From Zeimonas arvi (lineage in GTDB: Bacteria; Pseudomonadota; Gammaproteobacteria; Burkholderiales; Burkholderiaceae_E), in NCBI RefSeq assembly GCF_008039575.1, contig NZ_VDUY01000003.1, positions 124,001 to 188,000 on the forward strand: a stretch of 64,000 nucleotides of DNA. The letters are read 5' to 3'. How positions within the stretch are numbered: the first letter of the stretch is position 1; each line of letters starts with the position of its first letter. A model generated the notes under the pieces. That model was not told the origin of the DNA, searched no databases, and saw only the letters and a list, made by a program, of their open reading frames with translations. Below are positions 8,714 to 16,573 of this stretch, one piece after another. The translations under genes were made by a program, and so were the position numbers.

Positions 8714-9373
8714 TCACTGCGGATTTTCGGGGTCGACCAGCCGCTTGCGCACCGCGTAGAGCGTGAGGCCGGCCACATCGGAGATCCCCAGCCGCTCCAT
8801 CAGGCGGGCCCGGTGCACCTCGACCGTCTTGGGGCTCAGGCCGAGCTCGAAGGCGATCTCCTTGGTGGAATAGCCGCGAGCGATCATCACCAGCACCTCG
8901 CGCTGCCGATCGGTGAGCGGGATGTCGGCGCCGCGGTCGCCGCGCAGCGATTCGACCAGCTGCCCCGAGACCTTCGGGCTCAGGTAGCTCTCGCCCGCCA
9001 GCACGCTCTCGACCGCGAAGCCCAGTTCGGTGGGCGTGGCGTCCTTCATCACGTAGCCGTTGGCGCCGTTGCGCAGCGCCCCCTGCACGAAGTCGGGGGT
9101 GTCGTACATGGAGATGGCGAGGATCTTCAGCTTGGGATGACGCGCGCGCAGCTCGGCGATCGCCCGCATCCCGTCCATCTCGGGCATCGACAGGTCGGTG
9201 ATCACCAGGCCAGGATCGGTGCGCTCGACGATGTCGATCAGCTCGCGTCCGTTCGACGCCTCGCCCACGATCTCGAGGCCCGCCATCGAAGCGAGCAGCG
9301 CCCTGACGCCCGAGCGCACGACGTAGTGATCGTCCGCGAGCACCACGCGGACTGACTGGTTTTCTACTTTCAT
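8714..9373 (-). CDS. NarL/LuxR-family response regulator
   Basis: A 219-residue two-domain regulator. The receiver domain (about 8-125) has the acidic pair D14-D15, the phospho-acceptor D60 in LVITDLSMPEMDG, the switch S88 and K110. The C-terminal LuxR-type helix-turn-helix (about 150-212) contains LTDRQREVLVMIARGYSTKE and a recognition helix SPKTVEVHRARLM. It is probably the output regulator of the histidine kinase encoded just upstream (20-bp gap). Target genes cannot be deduced. Confidence 0.93.
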   Translation of the reverse strand: MKVENQSVRVVLADDHYVVRSGVRALLASMAGLEIVGEASNGRELIDIVERTDPGLVITDLSMPEMDGMRAIAELRARHPKLKILAISMYDTPDFVQGALRNGANGYVMKDATPTELGFAVESVLAGESYLSPKVSGQLVESLRGDRGADIPLTDRQREVLVMIARGYSTKEIAFELGLSPKTVEVHRARLMERLGISDVAGLTLYAVRKRLVDPENPQ

Positions 9374-9392
9374 CGACCTCTCACAGGTTCAA

Positions 9393-10481
9393 TCAGACAC
9401 GCGAGGGCTCGAACACCGCGCGGATCACGGATCCGAGCGCCCTCTTCGCCCGGATCCGCAGGTGGCCTCCCGCCATCTCGGCCCGCTCGGCCATGCCGGC
9501 GAGCCCGAAGTTCTCGTCGCGCACGCCGCCCGCCAGCATGCCGCGCACATCGAAGCCCTCGCCGTCGTCGGCCACGGTGACCACCAGCCTGCCGCCCTGG
9601 CCGAATCGCAGCCGCACCCGGATCCGGTCCGCGCGCGCATGCCGCAACGCGTTGGTGACCGCCTCCTGGACGATGCGGAAGGCCGAGATCCAGCACGGCG
9701 CGGCGTCCTTCGGCTCTTCGCCGAAGACCTCCACGCCGCCGCCGATCCCGGCGGCCCCCAATTGTCGCTCCACCGTGCTGCGCACGGCGGCCGACAGGCC
9801 GAGCAGGTCCAGTTGCGGCGGCCGGAGCATGAACGACATTCGCCGCACTTGCTCGACCGCATCCTGCGCCAGCGCGAGCGCGGTGTCCACCGACGCCTCA
9901 GGGCCCTCGGGCAGGTGCGCGCGGCGCACCGCATGCAGGTGCAGCACGATGCCGGTCATGGTCTGGCCGAGCTCGTCGTGCAGTTCGCGGGCGATCAATG
10001 CGCGCTCGCGCTCCTGCGCGTCGACGATGCGGGCGGACACCCGCGACAGCCGGCGGTAGGCATCGGCCACGGCCAGCTGCGCGCGGCGCCGCTCGTCCTC
10101 GAGCCGACGCTCGCGCATCACCCGCTCGATCGCCGGCCCGAGCAGGTTCAGCCGCTCCTTCAGATGATAGTCGCGCGCGCCGGCGCGCAGGACCGCCACT
10201 GCGGCCTCCTCGCCGATTGCGCGGGTGACCACGATCAGCGGCAGGCCGGGGCGCACCGCCTCGATCACCGCCAGCGCGCGCAGCGGCGAGAAAGCCGGCA
10301 GCGAGTAGTCGCAGAGCACCAGGTCGGGCTCGCGAGCGAGCGCTTCGCGAAACGGGCCCTCCTCGCAGACGGCCTCGAGGCTGAAGCTCATGCCGTGGCG
10401 GGTCAGCGCGAGGCGGATCAGCTCGACGTCGTCGTCGCTGTCCTCGACGCACAGCAGGCGCAGCGGCCTTTCAGGCGTCAT
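9393..10481 (-). CDS. Receiver-histidine kinase hybrid, NarX type
   Basis: A cytosolic sensor kinase of 362 residues. Residues 5-120 form a receiver domain (acidic ED in CVEDSDDD, phospho-acceptor D58 in LCDYS, K108). A coiled region leads to a HisKA_3 dimerisation domain with the phosphorylated H168 in IARELHDELGQTM, then a HATPase_c domain with the N box EAVTNALRHA (N277) and the G box DDGEGF. There is no membrane segment and no periplasmic sensor, so the input is probably phosphotransfer from another kinase. Start chosen at ATG 10481, which overlaps the upstream regulator by 11 bp; an ATG at 10505 would add eight residues. HisKA_3 kinases pair with NarL regulators such as the one downstream. 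Confidence 0.9.
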   Translation of the reverse strand: MTPERPLRLLCVEDSDDDVELIRLALTRHGMSFSLEAVCEEGPFREALAREPDLVLCDYSLPAFSPLRALAVIEAVRPGLPLIVVTRAIGEEAAVAVLRAGARDYHLKERLNLLGPAIERVMRERRLEDERRRAQLAVADAYRRLSRVSARIVDAQERERALIARELHDELGQTMTGIVLHLHAVRRAHLPEGPEASVDTALALAQDAVEQVRRMSFMLRPPQLDLLGLSAAVRSTVERQLGAAGIGGGVEVFGEEPKDAAPCWISAFRIVQEAVTNALRHARADRIRVRLRFGQGGRLVVTVADDGEGFDVRGMLAGGVRDENFGLAGMAERAEMAGGHLRIRAKRALGSVIRAVFEPSRV

Positions 10482-10890
10482 CGACCGTCCCGCCGGCGCC
10501 GGCATGCTGGAGCAGCCAGTAGTCCGCGATGGCGCTCATCGTGCGGCCCCAGTCCGACAGCGCGAGCGGCTTGCGGACATAGGAATTGGCGCCCGCCTCG
10601 AGGCAGGCGCGAACGTCTTCGGACTCGTCGGAGGTGGACAGCATGACCACGGGCAGCAGCCGGCCGGCCCTGCCTTCGCGGATCCGGCGCACGGTGGCCT
10701 GCCCGCTCAGGCCGGGCATGTCGACGTCGACCAGCGCGATCCTCGGCAAACCTTCGCTCTCCATCAGCTTCAGCGCGTCTTCGCCCGACGCGGCCATCCT
10801 CACCGGCACGCCCCGATAGGACCGCCCCAGCACCAGCCGGATCAGGTCCCTGTGATCCGGATTGTCCTCCACCACGAGTATGTAGCTCAT
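10471..10890 (-). CDS. Single-domain response regulator
   Basis: A 139-residue protein consisting only of a receiver domain: acidic pair in VVEDNPDH, phospho-acceptor D55 in LVDVDMPG, and K107 in RKPLALSD. It has no output domain. Its position just before the receiver-kinase hybrid suggests a phosphorelay or a regulator of kinase activity. Start chosen at ATG 10890; a GTG two codons upstream (10896) is also possible, with weak Shine-Dalgarno sequences for both. Confidence 0.88.
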   Translation of the reverse strand: MSYILVVEDNPDHRDLIRLVLGRSYRGVPVRMAASGEDALKLMESEGLPRIALVDVDMPGLSGQATVRRIREGRAGRLLPVVMLSTSDESEDVRACLEAGANSYVRKPLALSDWGRTMSAIADYWLLQHAGAGGTVDDA

Positions 10891-10920
10891 TTCCACGCCA
10901 TCGAACGCGCCGTACCGTCC

Positions 10921-10962
10921 GGCTCGCCGCGCGCGTGAATTCCGTCACGCGCGCGCCGAGCC
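10921..10962. repeat. Long inverted repeat, 18-bp arms
   Basis: The arms 10921-10938 and 10945-10962 match at 17 of 18 positions when one is reverse-complemented, and are separated by six bases (ATTCCG). This is far more pairing than expected by chance. It sits between two divergent genes, the response regulator at 10890 and the DUF4124 gene at 11107. No run of T follows in either direction, so it is not a standard terminator. Confidence 0.85.
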
Positions 10963-10969
10963 GCGAATC

Positions 10970-11016
10970 GATCGCGCCGGACCGGCCCTTGCCCTGCAGG
11001 GCCCTCCGGCGCGATC
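10970..11016. repeat. Second long inverted repeat with nested stem
   Basis: The perfect 12-bp arms GATCGCGCCGGA (10970-10981) and TCCGGCGCGATC (11005-11016) enclose a further 6-bp stem GGCCCT/AGGGCC (10984-10989 and 10998-11003). Together they give a nearly continuous 18-bp stem with an eight-base loop. It starts eight bases after the first repeat ends. No T run follows. Confidence 0.85.
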
Positions 11017-11106
11017 ATGGATTCTCCGACGGCACCCAGCAGCCGACAGCCGGTCGATTTCCTGACCGCCTTCCGGAAACTCCTGCCCGGATCATGGAGA
11101 AGCGCG

Positions 11107-11568
11107 ATGCGAAAGATGCCTGAATTTTCTCCCCTTGGGTCGACGGCCGTGGCCGCGCTGGCCTGCGGCCTGGCCCTGTGGAGCGGCGTCGCGGCCGCGA
11201 CCCAGACGCCCGCCCTGCGCACGCAGGCCGTGTCGGCGGCGTCCGGCCAGGCTTCGGCCGCTCCGGCCACGGTCTACCGCTGCGTGACGGCGGCCGGCAA
11301 GGTGCAGTTCTCGGACTCGCCCTGCCCCGCGGGTTCGCGCGGCAGCGCCTGGGCGCGGCCCGCGCCGGCCCAGGGCATCGTAGCGGCCAAGGGCGCCCGG
11401 CCCGGCCCGACCTCGCATGCGCTGCTCGCCCCGCCGCGCGCCCAGGCCCTGGCCGGCCCGCGCGAACCCTGGGTCGACTGCCGCCAGCGCGGGGGCAGCT
11501 TCGACGCCAACGGGCGGGTCTGCAAGCTGCCGTCCGACACCATGCCGCACATGTTCCTCGCGGACTGA
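11107..11568 (+). CDS. DUF4124-type secreted protein
   Basis: A 153-residue protein with a signal peptide (STAVAALACGLALWSGVAAA) and a DUF4124-like segment VYRCVTAAGKVQFSDSPCPAG, found in many betaproteobacterial envelope proteins of unknown function. The C-terminal part has a second Cys pair (WVDCRQRG and RVCKLPSD), so disulfides are likely. Start at ATG 11107 is preceded by GGAG; an ATG at 11017 would add 30 residues that do not look like a signal peptide. Two large inverted repeats lie upstream. The gene converges with the globin gene, with two bases between stops. Confidence 0.72.
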   Translation: MRKMPEFSPLGSTAVAALACGLALWSGVAAATQTPALRTQAVSAASGQASAAPATVYRCVTAAGKVQFSDSPCPAGSRGSAWARPAPAQGIVAAKGARPGPTSHALLAPPRAQALAGPREPWVDCRQRGGSFDANGRVCKLPSDTMPHMFLAD

Positions 11569-11570
11569 GC

Positions 11571-11954
11571 TCAGCCCGGCCGGTTGCGCATCCAGTCGGC
11601 CGTGCCTTGGAAGGCCTCGAGCAGGCGCTCGAAAAGGGGACCCTCGATGCCCCGGTCGCGCATCGCATCGGCCATGCACAGCATCCATTGATCGCGTTCG
11701 GACACCCCGATCGGAAAAGGCAGGTGGCGCGCGCGCAGCCGCGGGTGACCGAAGCGCTCCTGGTAGTGCTGCGGCCCGCCCAGCCAGCCGCACAGGAACC
11801 AGTAGAGCTTGTCGCGCGAGCCGTCGAGGTTCGCCGGATGCAGGGCGCGGATGCCCGCGAACCGCTCGTCGAGCGCCATCTGGTCGTAGAAGCGGTCGAC
11901 CAGGGCGCGCACGCCGGCCTCGCCGCCCAGCGTTTCGAACACGCTGTCGCTCAT
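11571..11954 (-). CDS. Group II truncated haemoglobin
   Basis: A 127-residue haem protein that binds oxygen or nitric oxide. The trHbO pattern is clear: a B-helix Tyr in DRFYDQM, the GHPRLRARHLPFPIG motif with the proximal His, and the G8 Trp in RDQWMLCM. Start at ATG 11954, six bases after the permease stop at 11960, so it is probably co-transcribed with that gene. The same frame is open upstream, but the family N-terminus begins at this ATG. Confidence 0.9.
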   Translation of the reverse strand: MSDSVFETLGGEAGVRALVDRFYDQMALDERFAGIRALHPANLDGSRDKLYWFLCGWLGGPQHYQERFGHPRLRARHLPFPIGVSERDQWMLCMADAMRDRGIEGPLFERLLEAFQGTADWMRNRPG

Positions 11955-11959
11955 CGCGC

Positions 11960-14473
11960 TCAGGCCTCCCGAAGCGTGGCCAGCGGCGGCGCCGACAGTA
12001 CCGGCCGCAGGCTCAGCCAGCCCGCCACCAGGGCCAGCAGCATGCCGGCGGCGGCGCCCCCCGGCAGCACCAGCCACTGCGGCTCGTAGACGAAGCGGAA
12101 CACCCGGTCGGCCAGCACCCAGCCGATCGCGATCGAGCCCGCCGCGGCCAGCAGCCCGGCCAGCGCGCCGCCCATTGCCAGCTCGATCAGCTGCGCCCCG
12201 GCAAGCTGCCTGCGCGAGGCGCCCAGCGCGCGCATCAGCGCCGCCTCGCGCACCCGCTCGTCGCGCGAACTGGCCAGCGCGCCCCACAGCACCACCACGC
12301 CGGCGGCCAGCGTGAGCACGAACAGCACCTGCACCGCCTGCACCACCTGGTCGATCATGGCCTGCACCTGGCGCACGATGTTGCCAGTGTCGAACACGGT
12401 GAGATTCGGGAAGCGCGCCACGAGCTGACGATCCACCGCCTGCTCGCCGGCGCCCGGCGGCTGGTGATAGGCGGTGATCAGCGTCTGCGGCTGGTCTGCC
12501 AGCGCCTGCGGCGACAGGATCATGAAGAAGTTGACCTTCATCGAGTCCCAGGCCACTCGGCGCACGCTGGTCACGCGCGCCCTGACCGTTTCGCCGGCAA
12601 TGTCGAAGCCCAGCTCGTCGCCCATGGCGAGCCCGAGCGTGCTCATGATCCCCTGCTCGACCGAGACCTCGGGCTGGCCGGAAAACCAGCGGCCCTCCAC
12701 CAGCGTGTTGTGGCCAGGCCGCTCGGCCGCATACGAGAGGTTGAACTCGCGGTCCACCAGCCGCTGCGCCCGGTCGCCCTCGTAGTCCTCGGGCTTGACC
12801 GCGCGGTCGTTCACCGTGACCAGCCGGCCCCGGATCATCGGGTACAGGTCCGGCTCGATTCCCGCGCGCTCGAACTCGGCGAGCACCGCCTCGCGCTGGT
12901 CGGGCTGGATGTTGATCACGAAGCGGTTCGGCGCATCGGGCGGGCTGGCCGCGCGCCAGCCGTCGATCAGGTCGTTGCGGGTCACGGCGAGCAGCAGCAG
13001 CGCCATCAGCCCCACCGCGAGCGCCGAGGTCTGGGCCACGGTCATCGCCCGGCGCCGCGACCACGAGGCGAAGGCCAGCCGCAGCGAGGGATTGCCGGCC
13101 ACGAAGCCGGCGTGGCGCAGCGGATCCAGCAAGCGCACTGCGGCAAGGGACACGCCCACGAAGACCAGGGCGCCGGCCGCGAAGCCGCCCACCGAAATCG
13201 CCGCGAGCCGCCGGTCGCCGGCGAACCAGAAGAGCAGCAGCGCGAATGCGAGCACCGCCACCGCCACCGTCCCCCAGGCCGAGGCCGGTGCGGCGCCCAC
13301 CTCGCGCCTGAGCACGCGCAGCGGCGGCACGCCGGCCAGGCGCACGAAGGGGAAGGCGCCGAAACCCAGCAGCAGCACGATCGCCGCCGCGCCCGCCTGC
13401 AGCACCGGCGCCACGCCCGGCAGGGGCAGCGCGATGCCGATCAGCGGCTGGATCGCCCAGACCAGGCCGAAGTGCACCGCCCAGCCCACCAGCAGGCCCA
13501 GCAAGGCGCCGGCTAGCGCGATCCAGGCCAGCTCGAGCATCAGCAGGCGCGTGAGCCGCGCATGGGTGACGCCGATGCTGCGGATGACCGCCGCGCCGTC
13601 GAGGTGGCGCTCGGCAAAACGACGCGCGGCCAGCGCGATCGCCACCGCGGCGATCAGCGCCGAGAGCAGCGCCACCAGCGACAGGAACTGCTCGGCGCGC
13701 TCGAGCGTGGCGCCCAGCTCGGGACGGCCGTTGTCGAGCGACTCGATCTTCTGGCCGCGCGCCAGCCGCTCGCCGACCCACTGCTCGAAGGCAGCCACCG
13801 CAGGCGGCTCGCCGGCCAGCAGCAGCCGCCAGTTCACCCGGCTGGCGGGCTGCACCAGCTTCGTGGCGGGCAGGTCGTCGAGCGCGATCATCGCGCGCGG
13901 GGCGAAGTTGACGAAGCCCGCGCCGCGATCGGGCTCGAGCGTGATCACGCGCGACAGGCGAAACGAGGACTCGCCCAGGTGGACCGTGTCGCCGACCGCG
14001 AGGCGCAGCGCGTCGACCAGCTGCGGATCGAGCCAGACCTCGCCGCGGGCGGGCGCTGCCTCGGCCTGGCGGTCGGCGGCGCCCGGCGCATCGGCCACCC
14101 GCACCGCGCCGCGCAAGGGATACTCGGCCGACACCGCCTTGACCGACGCAAGCTGCGGCAGCGCGCCGGCCATGACCATGCTGGGGAAGACAACGGTGGC
14201 CGCGGTGCGCAGGCCATCCTGACGGGCCCGCGCCAGCCACTCGGCCGGCAGCTCGCGGTCCGAGGCCACGACCAGGTCGGCGCCCAGCAGCTGGCGCGCC
14301 TGCAGCACCAGCGCCTCGCGCATCCGGTCCACGAACAGGCCCACGCTGGCGATGGCGCCCACCGCCACCACCAGCGCGGCGATCAGCAGGCGCAGCTCGC
14401 CGGCGCGGCCGTCGCGCCAGGTGAATCGCAGGGAGAGAAGGAGGTCGTTCAAGGGCGGAAGTCTTTCGATCAA
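11960..14473 (-). CDS. FtsX-like ABC transporter permease, YbbP type
   Basis: Inner-membrane permease of about 837 residues with the YbbP architecture: an N-terminal helix (LLIAALVVAVGAIASVGLFV), a large extracytoplasmic domain, a first FtsX-like set of helices (about 260-400), further helices, a second extracytoplasmic domain and a last FtsX set at the C-terminus. Such permeases are thought to move lipids or lipoproteins. The ATP-binding partner is usually next to it but is absent here. The start is uncertain: no ATG is suitable, and TTG at 14473 or TTG seven codons later fits the protein N-terminus. Confidence 0.85.
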   Translation of the reverse strand: MIERLPPLNDLLLSLRFTWRDGRAGELRLLIAALVVAVGAIASVGLFVDRMREALVLQARQLLGADLVVASDRELPAEWLARARQDGLRTAATVVFPSMVMAGALPQLASVKAVSAEYPLRGAVRVADAPGAADRQAEAAPARGEVWLDPQLVDALRLAVGDTVHLGESSFRLSRVITLEPDRGAGFVNFAPRAMIALDDLPATKLVQPASRVNWRLLLAGEPPAVAAFEQWVGERLARGQKIESLDNGRPELGATLERAEQFLSLVALLSALIAAVAIALAARRFAERHLDGAAVIRSIGVTHARLTRLLMLELAWIALAGALLGLLVGWAVHFGLVWAIQPLIGIALPLPGVAPVLQAGAAAIVLLLGFGAFPFVRLAGVPPLRVLRREVGAAPASAWGTVAVAVLAFALLLFWFAGDRRLAAISVGGFAAGALVFVGVSLAAVRLLDPLRHAGFVAGNPSLRLAFASWSRRRAMTVAQTSALAVGLMALLLLAVTRNDLIDGWRAASPPDAPNRFVINIQPDQREAVLAEFERAGIEPDLYPMIRGRLVTVNDRAVKPEDYEGDRAQRLVDREFNLSYAAERPGHNTLVEGRWFSGQPEVSVEQGIMSTLGLAMGDELGFDIAGETVRARVTSVRRVAWDSMKVNFFMILSPQALADQPQTLITAYHQPPGAGEQAVDRQLVARFPNLTVFDTGNIVRQVQAMIDQVVQAVQVLFVLTLAAGVVVLWGALASSRDERVREAALMRALGASRRQLAGAQLIELAMGGALAGLLAAAGSIAIGWVLADRVFRFVYEPQWLVLPGGAAAGMLLALVAGWLSLRPVLSAPPLATLREA

Positions 14474-14614
14474 TCAAGCGGGTCGGTCGCCGCGGCGGGG
14501 CCTTACCCGCCCGCCCGTTCGCCCATTCGCCGGCCACGAGCCGGGAGCCGCAAGTATCGCTCACCGGCTAAGATCGCCGGGTCGAGGCACCGAACCCGCA
14601 TGGAGCGCAGCGCA

Positions 14615-15448
14615 ATGACCCAACGCACGATGGAACTCTCGATCGAAGACCGCGTGGCGCGGCTCACGCTCAGCCGCCCCGAGCAGATGAACACGATGAG
14701 CCCGGTCTTCTGGCGCGACCTCGAGGGCGCGCTCGACAAGCTTCAGCGCGACGCGCCGGCGCGCGCGCTGGTGATCGACTCCACCGGCAAGCACTTCACC
14801 GCCGGCATGGCACTCGACAGCTTCGACTCGTCGATCGCGCTGGACGACTCCAGCGCGCAGTCGCGCGCCAACATCGCCGAGGTGCTGACCGACATGCAGC
14901 GCGCCTTCGACCGGCTGGCGCAGTTGCGCATGCCGGTCATCGCCGCGATCCAGGGCGGCTGCGTGGGCGGCGGCGTCGACATGGTGGCCGCCTGCGACAT
15001 CCGCTACTGCACCGCCGACGCCTTCTTCTGCATCCAGGAGATCAACATCGGCATGGCGGCCGACCTGGGCACGCTGCAGCGGCTGCCCAAGCTGATTCCC
15101 GAAGGGGTGGTGCGCGAGTACGCCTACACCGGCCGGCGCATGCCGGCCTATCGCGCGCTCGCGGTCGGGCTGGTCAACGAGGTCTTCGACACGCAGGAAG
15201 CGATGCTCGAAGCCGCGATGCAGACCGCGATGGAGATCGCCGCGCGTCCGCCGGTCGCCGTGTGGGCCACCAAGCAGGCGATCGACTACGCGCGCGACCA
15301 CCCGGTGGCCGACGGCCTGCGCCAGATGGGCTGGCTGCAGGCCGGCATGTGGGACACCGGCGCGGTGGTCGAGGCGATCCAGGCGCGCAGCGAGCGACGC
15401 GCCCCGGAGTTCCCGGACCTGAAGCCGCTGCGCTACTTCGGCGACTGA
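14615..15448 (+). CDS. Enoyl-CoA hydratase family, probable dienoyl-CoA isomerase
   Basis: Crotonase-fold protein of 277 residues. The stretch VDMVAACDIRYCTADAFF, followed by EINIGMAADLGTLQRLPK and EYAYTGRRM, resembles delta3,5-delta2,4-dienoyl-CoA isomerases (ECH1 type) more than hydratases. The acidic residues used for isomerisation in that group are present (D in ACDIRYC, E in QEINIG, D in AADLG). It would act in breakdown of unsaturated fatty acids with double bonds at odd positions. Start at ATG 14615 is backed by GGAG; an ATG five codons earlier has no Shine-Dalgarno. Confidence 0.85.
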   Translation: MTQRTMELSIEDRVARLTLSRPEQMNTMSPVFWRDLEGALDKLQRDAPARALVIDSTGKHFTAGMALDSFDSSIALDDSSAQSRANIAEVLTDMQRAFDRLAQLRMPVIAAIQGGCVGGGVDMVAACDIRYCTADAFFCIQEINIGMAADLGTLQRLPKLIPEGVVREYAYTGRRMPAYRALAVGLVNEVFDTQEAMLEAAMQTAMEIAARPPVAVWATKQAIDYARDHPVADGLRQMGWLQAGMWDTGAVVEAIQARSERRAPEFPDLKPLRYFGD

Positions 15449-15455
15449 CGGGCCG

Positions 15456-15476
15456 GGGGCGCGACCGCGGCGCCCC
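15456..15476. terminator. Hairpin between convergent genes
   Basis: A perfect 7-bp stem GGGGCGC/GCGCCCC with a seven-base loop lies in the 33-bp gap between the convergent isomerase and oxidoreductase genes. It lacks a T run, so it is at best a weak bidirectional terminator. Confidence 0.4.
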
Positions 15477-15481
15477 GCGCC

Positions 15482-16462
15482 TCAGCCGCGCGGAAGGATC
15501 GCCACCTTGCCCTTCACCCGGCGCTCCATCACGTCGCGCAAAGCCTGGGCGGCTTCTTCCAGCTTGTAGGTCTTGGTGATCGGCGGCTTGACCTTGCCCG
15601 AGGTGTAGAGCTCGAACAGGTCGCGCAGGTGCTGGCGGGTGACGGCGGGGTCGCGCTGCAGGAAGGCGCCCCAGAACACGCCGACCACCGAGGCGCTCTT
15701 GAGCAGCGTGAGGTTCAGCGGCAGCTTGGGGATCTCGCCGGCCGCGAAGCCGACGACCAGGTGCCGCCCTTCCCAGGCGATCGACCGGAAGGCCGGCTCG
15801 GTGTAGGGGCCGCCCACCGGGTCGTAGATCACGTCGGGGCCCTTGCCGCCGGTCAGCGCCTTGATGCGCTCGCGCAGGTCCTCGGTCGCGTAGTTGATGG
15901 TCTCGTCGGCGCCGCGCTCGCGGCACAGCGCGAGCTTGTCCTCGCTCGACGCGCAGGCGATCACCCGCGCGCCCATGGCCTTGGCGATCTCGATCGCCGA
16001 GATGCCCACGCCGCCGGCCGCGCCCAGCACCAGCAGCGTTTCGCCCGCGACGAGCCTCGCGCGGTCCTTCAGCGCGTGCAGGCTGGTGCCGTAGGCCAGC
16101 ACGTAGGCCGAGGCGGTCACGAAGTCCATGCCCTCGGGAATCGGCATCGCGCGCTCGGCCTTGACGACGATCTCCTGCGCGTAGCCGCCCCAGGTGCTGC
16201 TGGCCAGCACGCGGTCGCCCGGCTTCCAGGCGGTCACGCCCTCGCCCACCGCCTTGACCACGCCGGCCACCTCGCCGCCCGGCGAGAACGGGAGATCGGG
16301 CTGGTACTGGTACTTTTTCTGGATGATCAGCGTGTCGGGAAAGTTCACGCCGGCCGCATGCACCTCGACCAGCACCTCGCCCGGCCCGGCCACCGGCGAC
16401 GGCACGTCCTCGACGACCAGCGTCTCGGGCAGGCCCCATTCCTTGCACAGCACGGCTTTCAT
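15482..16462 (-). CDS. NADPH:quinone oxidoreductase family protein
   Basis: Zinc-free medium-chain dehydrogenase of 326 residues. The N-terminal GroES-like domain contains VHAAGVNFPDTLI and FSPGGEVAGVV; the nucleotide-binding domain has LGAAGGVGISAIEIAKAMG. The zinc ligands of alcohol dehydrogenases are missing, as expected for quinone oxidoreductases and related enoyl reductases. The physiological substrate is not evident. Start at ATG 16462 is preceded by GGGGAG with 7-nt spacing. Confidence 0.9.
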   Translation of the reverse strand: MKAVLCKEWGLPETLVVEDVPSPVAGPGEVLVEVHAAGVNFPDTLIIQKKYQYQPDLPFSPGGEVAGVVKAVGEGVTAWKPGDRVLASSTWGGYAQEIVVKAERAMPIPEGMDFVTASAYVLAYGTSLHALKDRARLVAGETLLVLGAAGGVGISAIEIAKAMGARVIACASSEDKLALCRERGADETINYATEDLRERIKALTGGKGPDVIYDPVGGPYTEPAFRSIAWEGRHLVVGFAAGEIPKLPLNLTLLKSASVVGVFWGAFLQRDPAVTRQHLRDLFELYTSGKVKPPITKTYKLEEAAQALRDVMERRVKGKVAILPRG

Positions 16463-16573
16463 CGAATCGCTCCCCTGAAAATGAAGGGACCGGCGCGCGG
16501 CCGGTCCCGGACTCGTCTCAGGGGAGATGTTAAGCCACGCCGGCGGGGAACGCGCCGGCGGGCATTCCGCCAC

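Noticed and set aside
11571-14564. Single 997-codon frame that would fuse the permease region to the globin
   Set aside because: The upstream part of this frame is out of register with the permease family; the globin starts at its own ATG (11954) and the permease uses a different frame.
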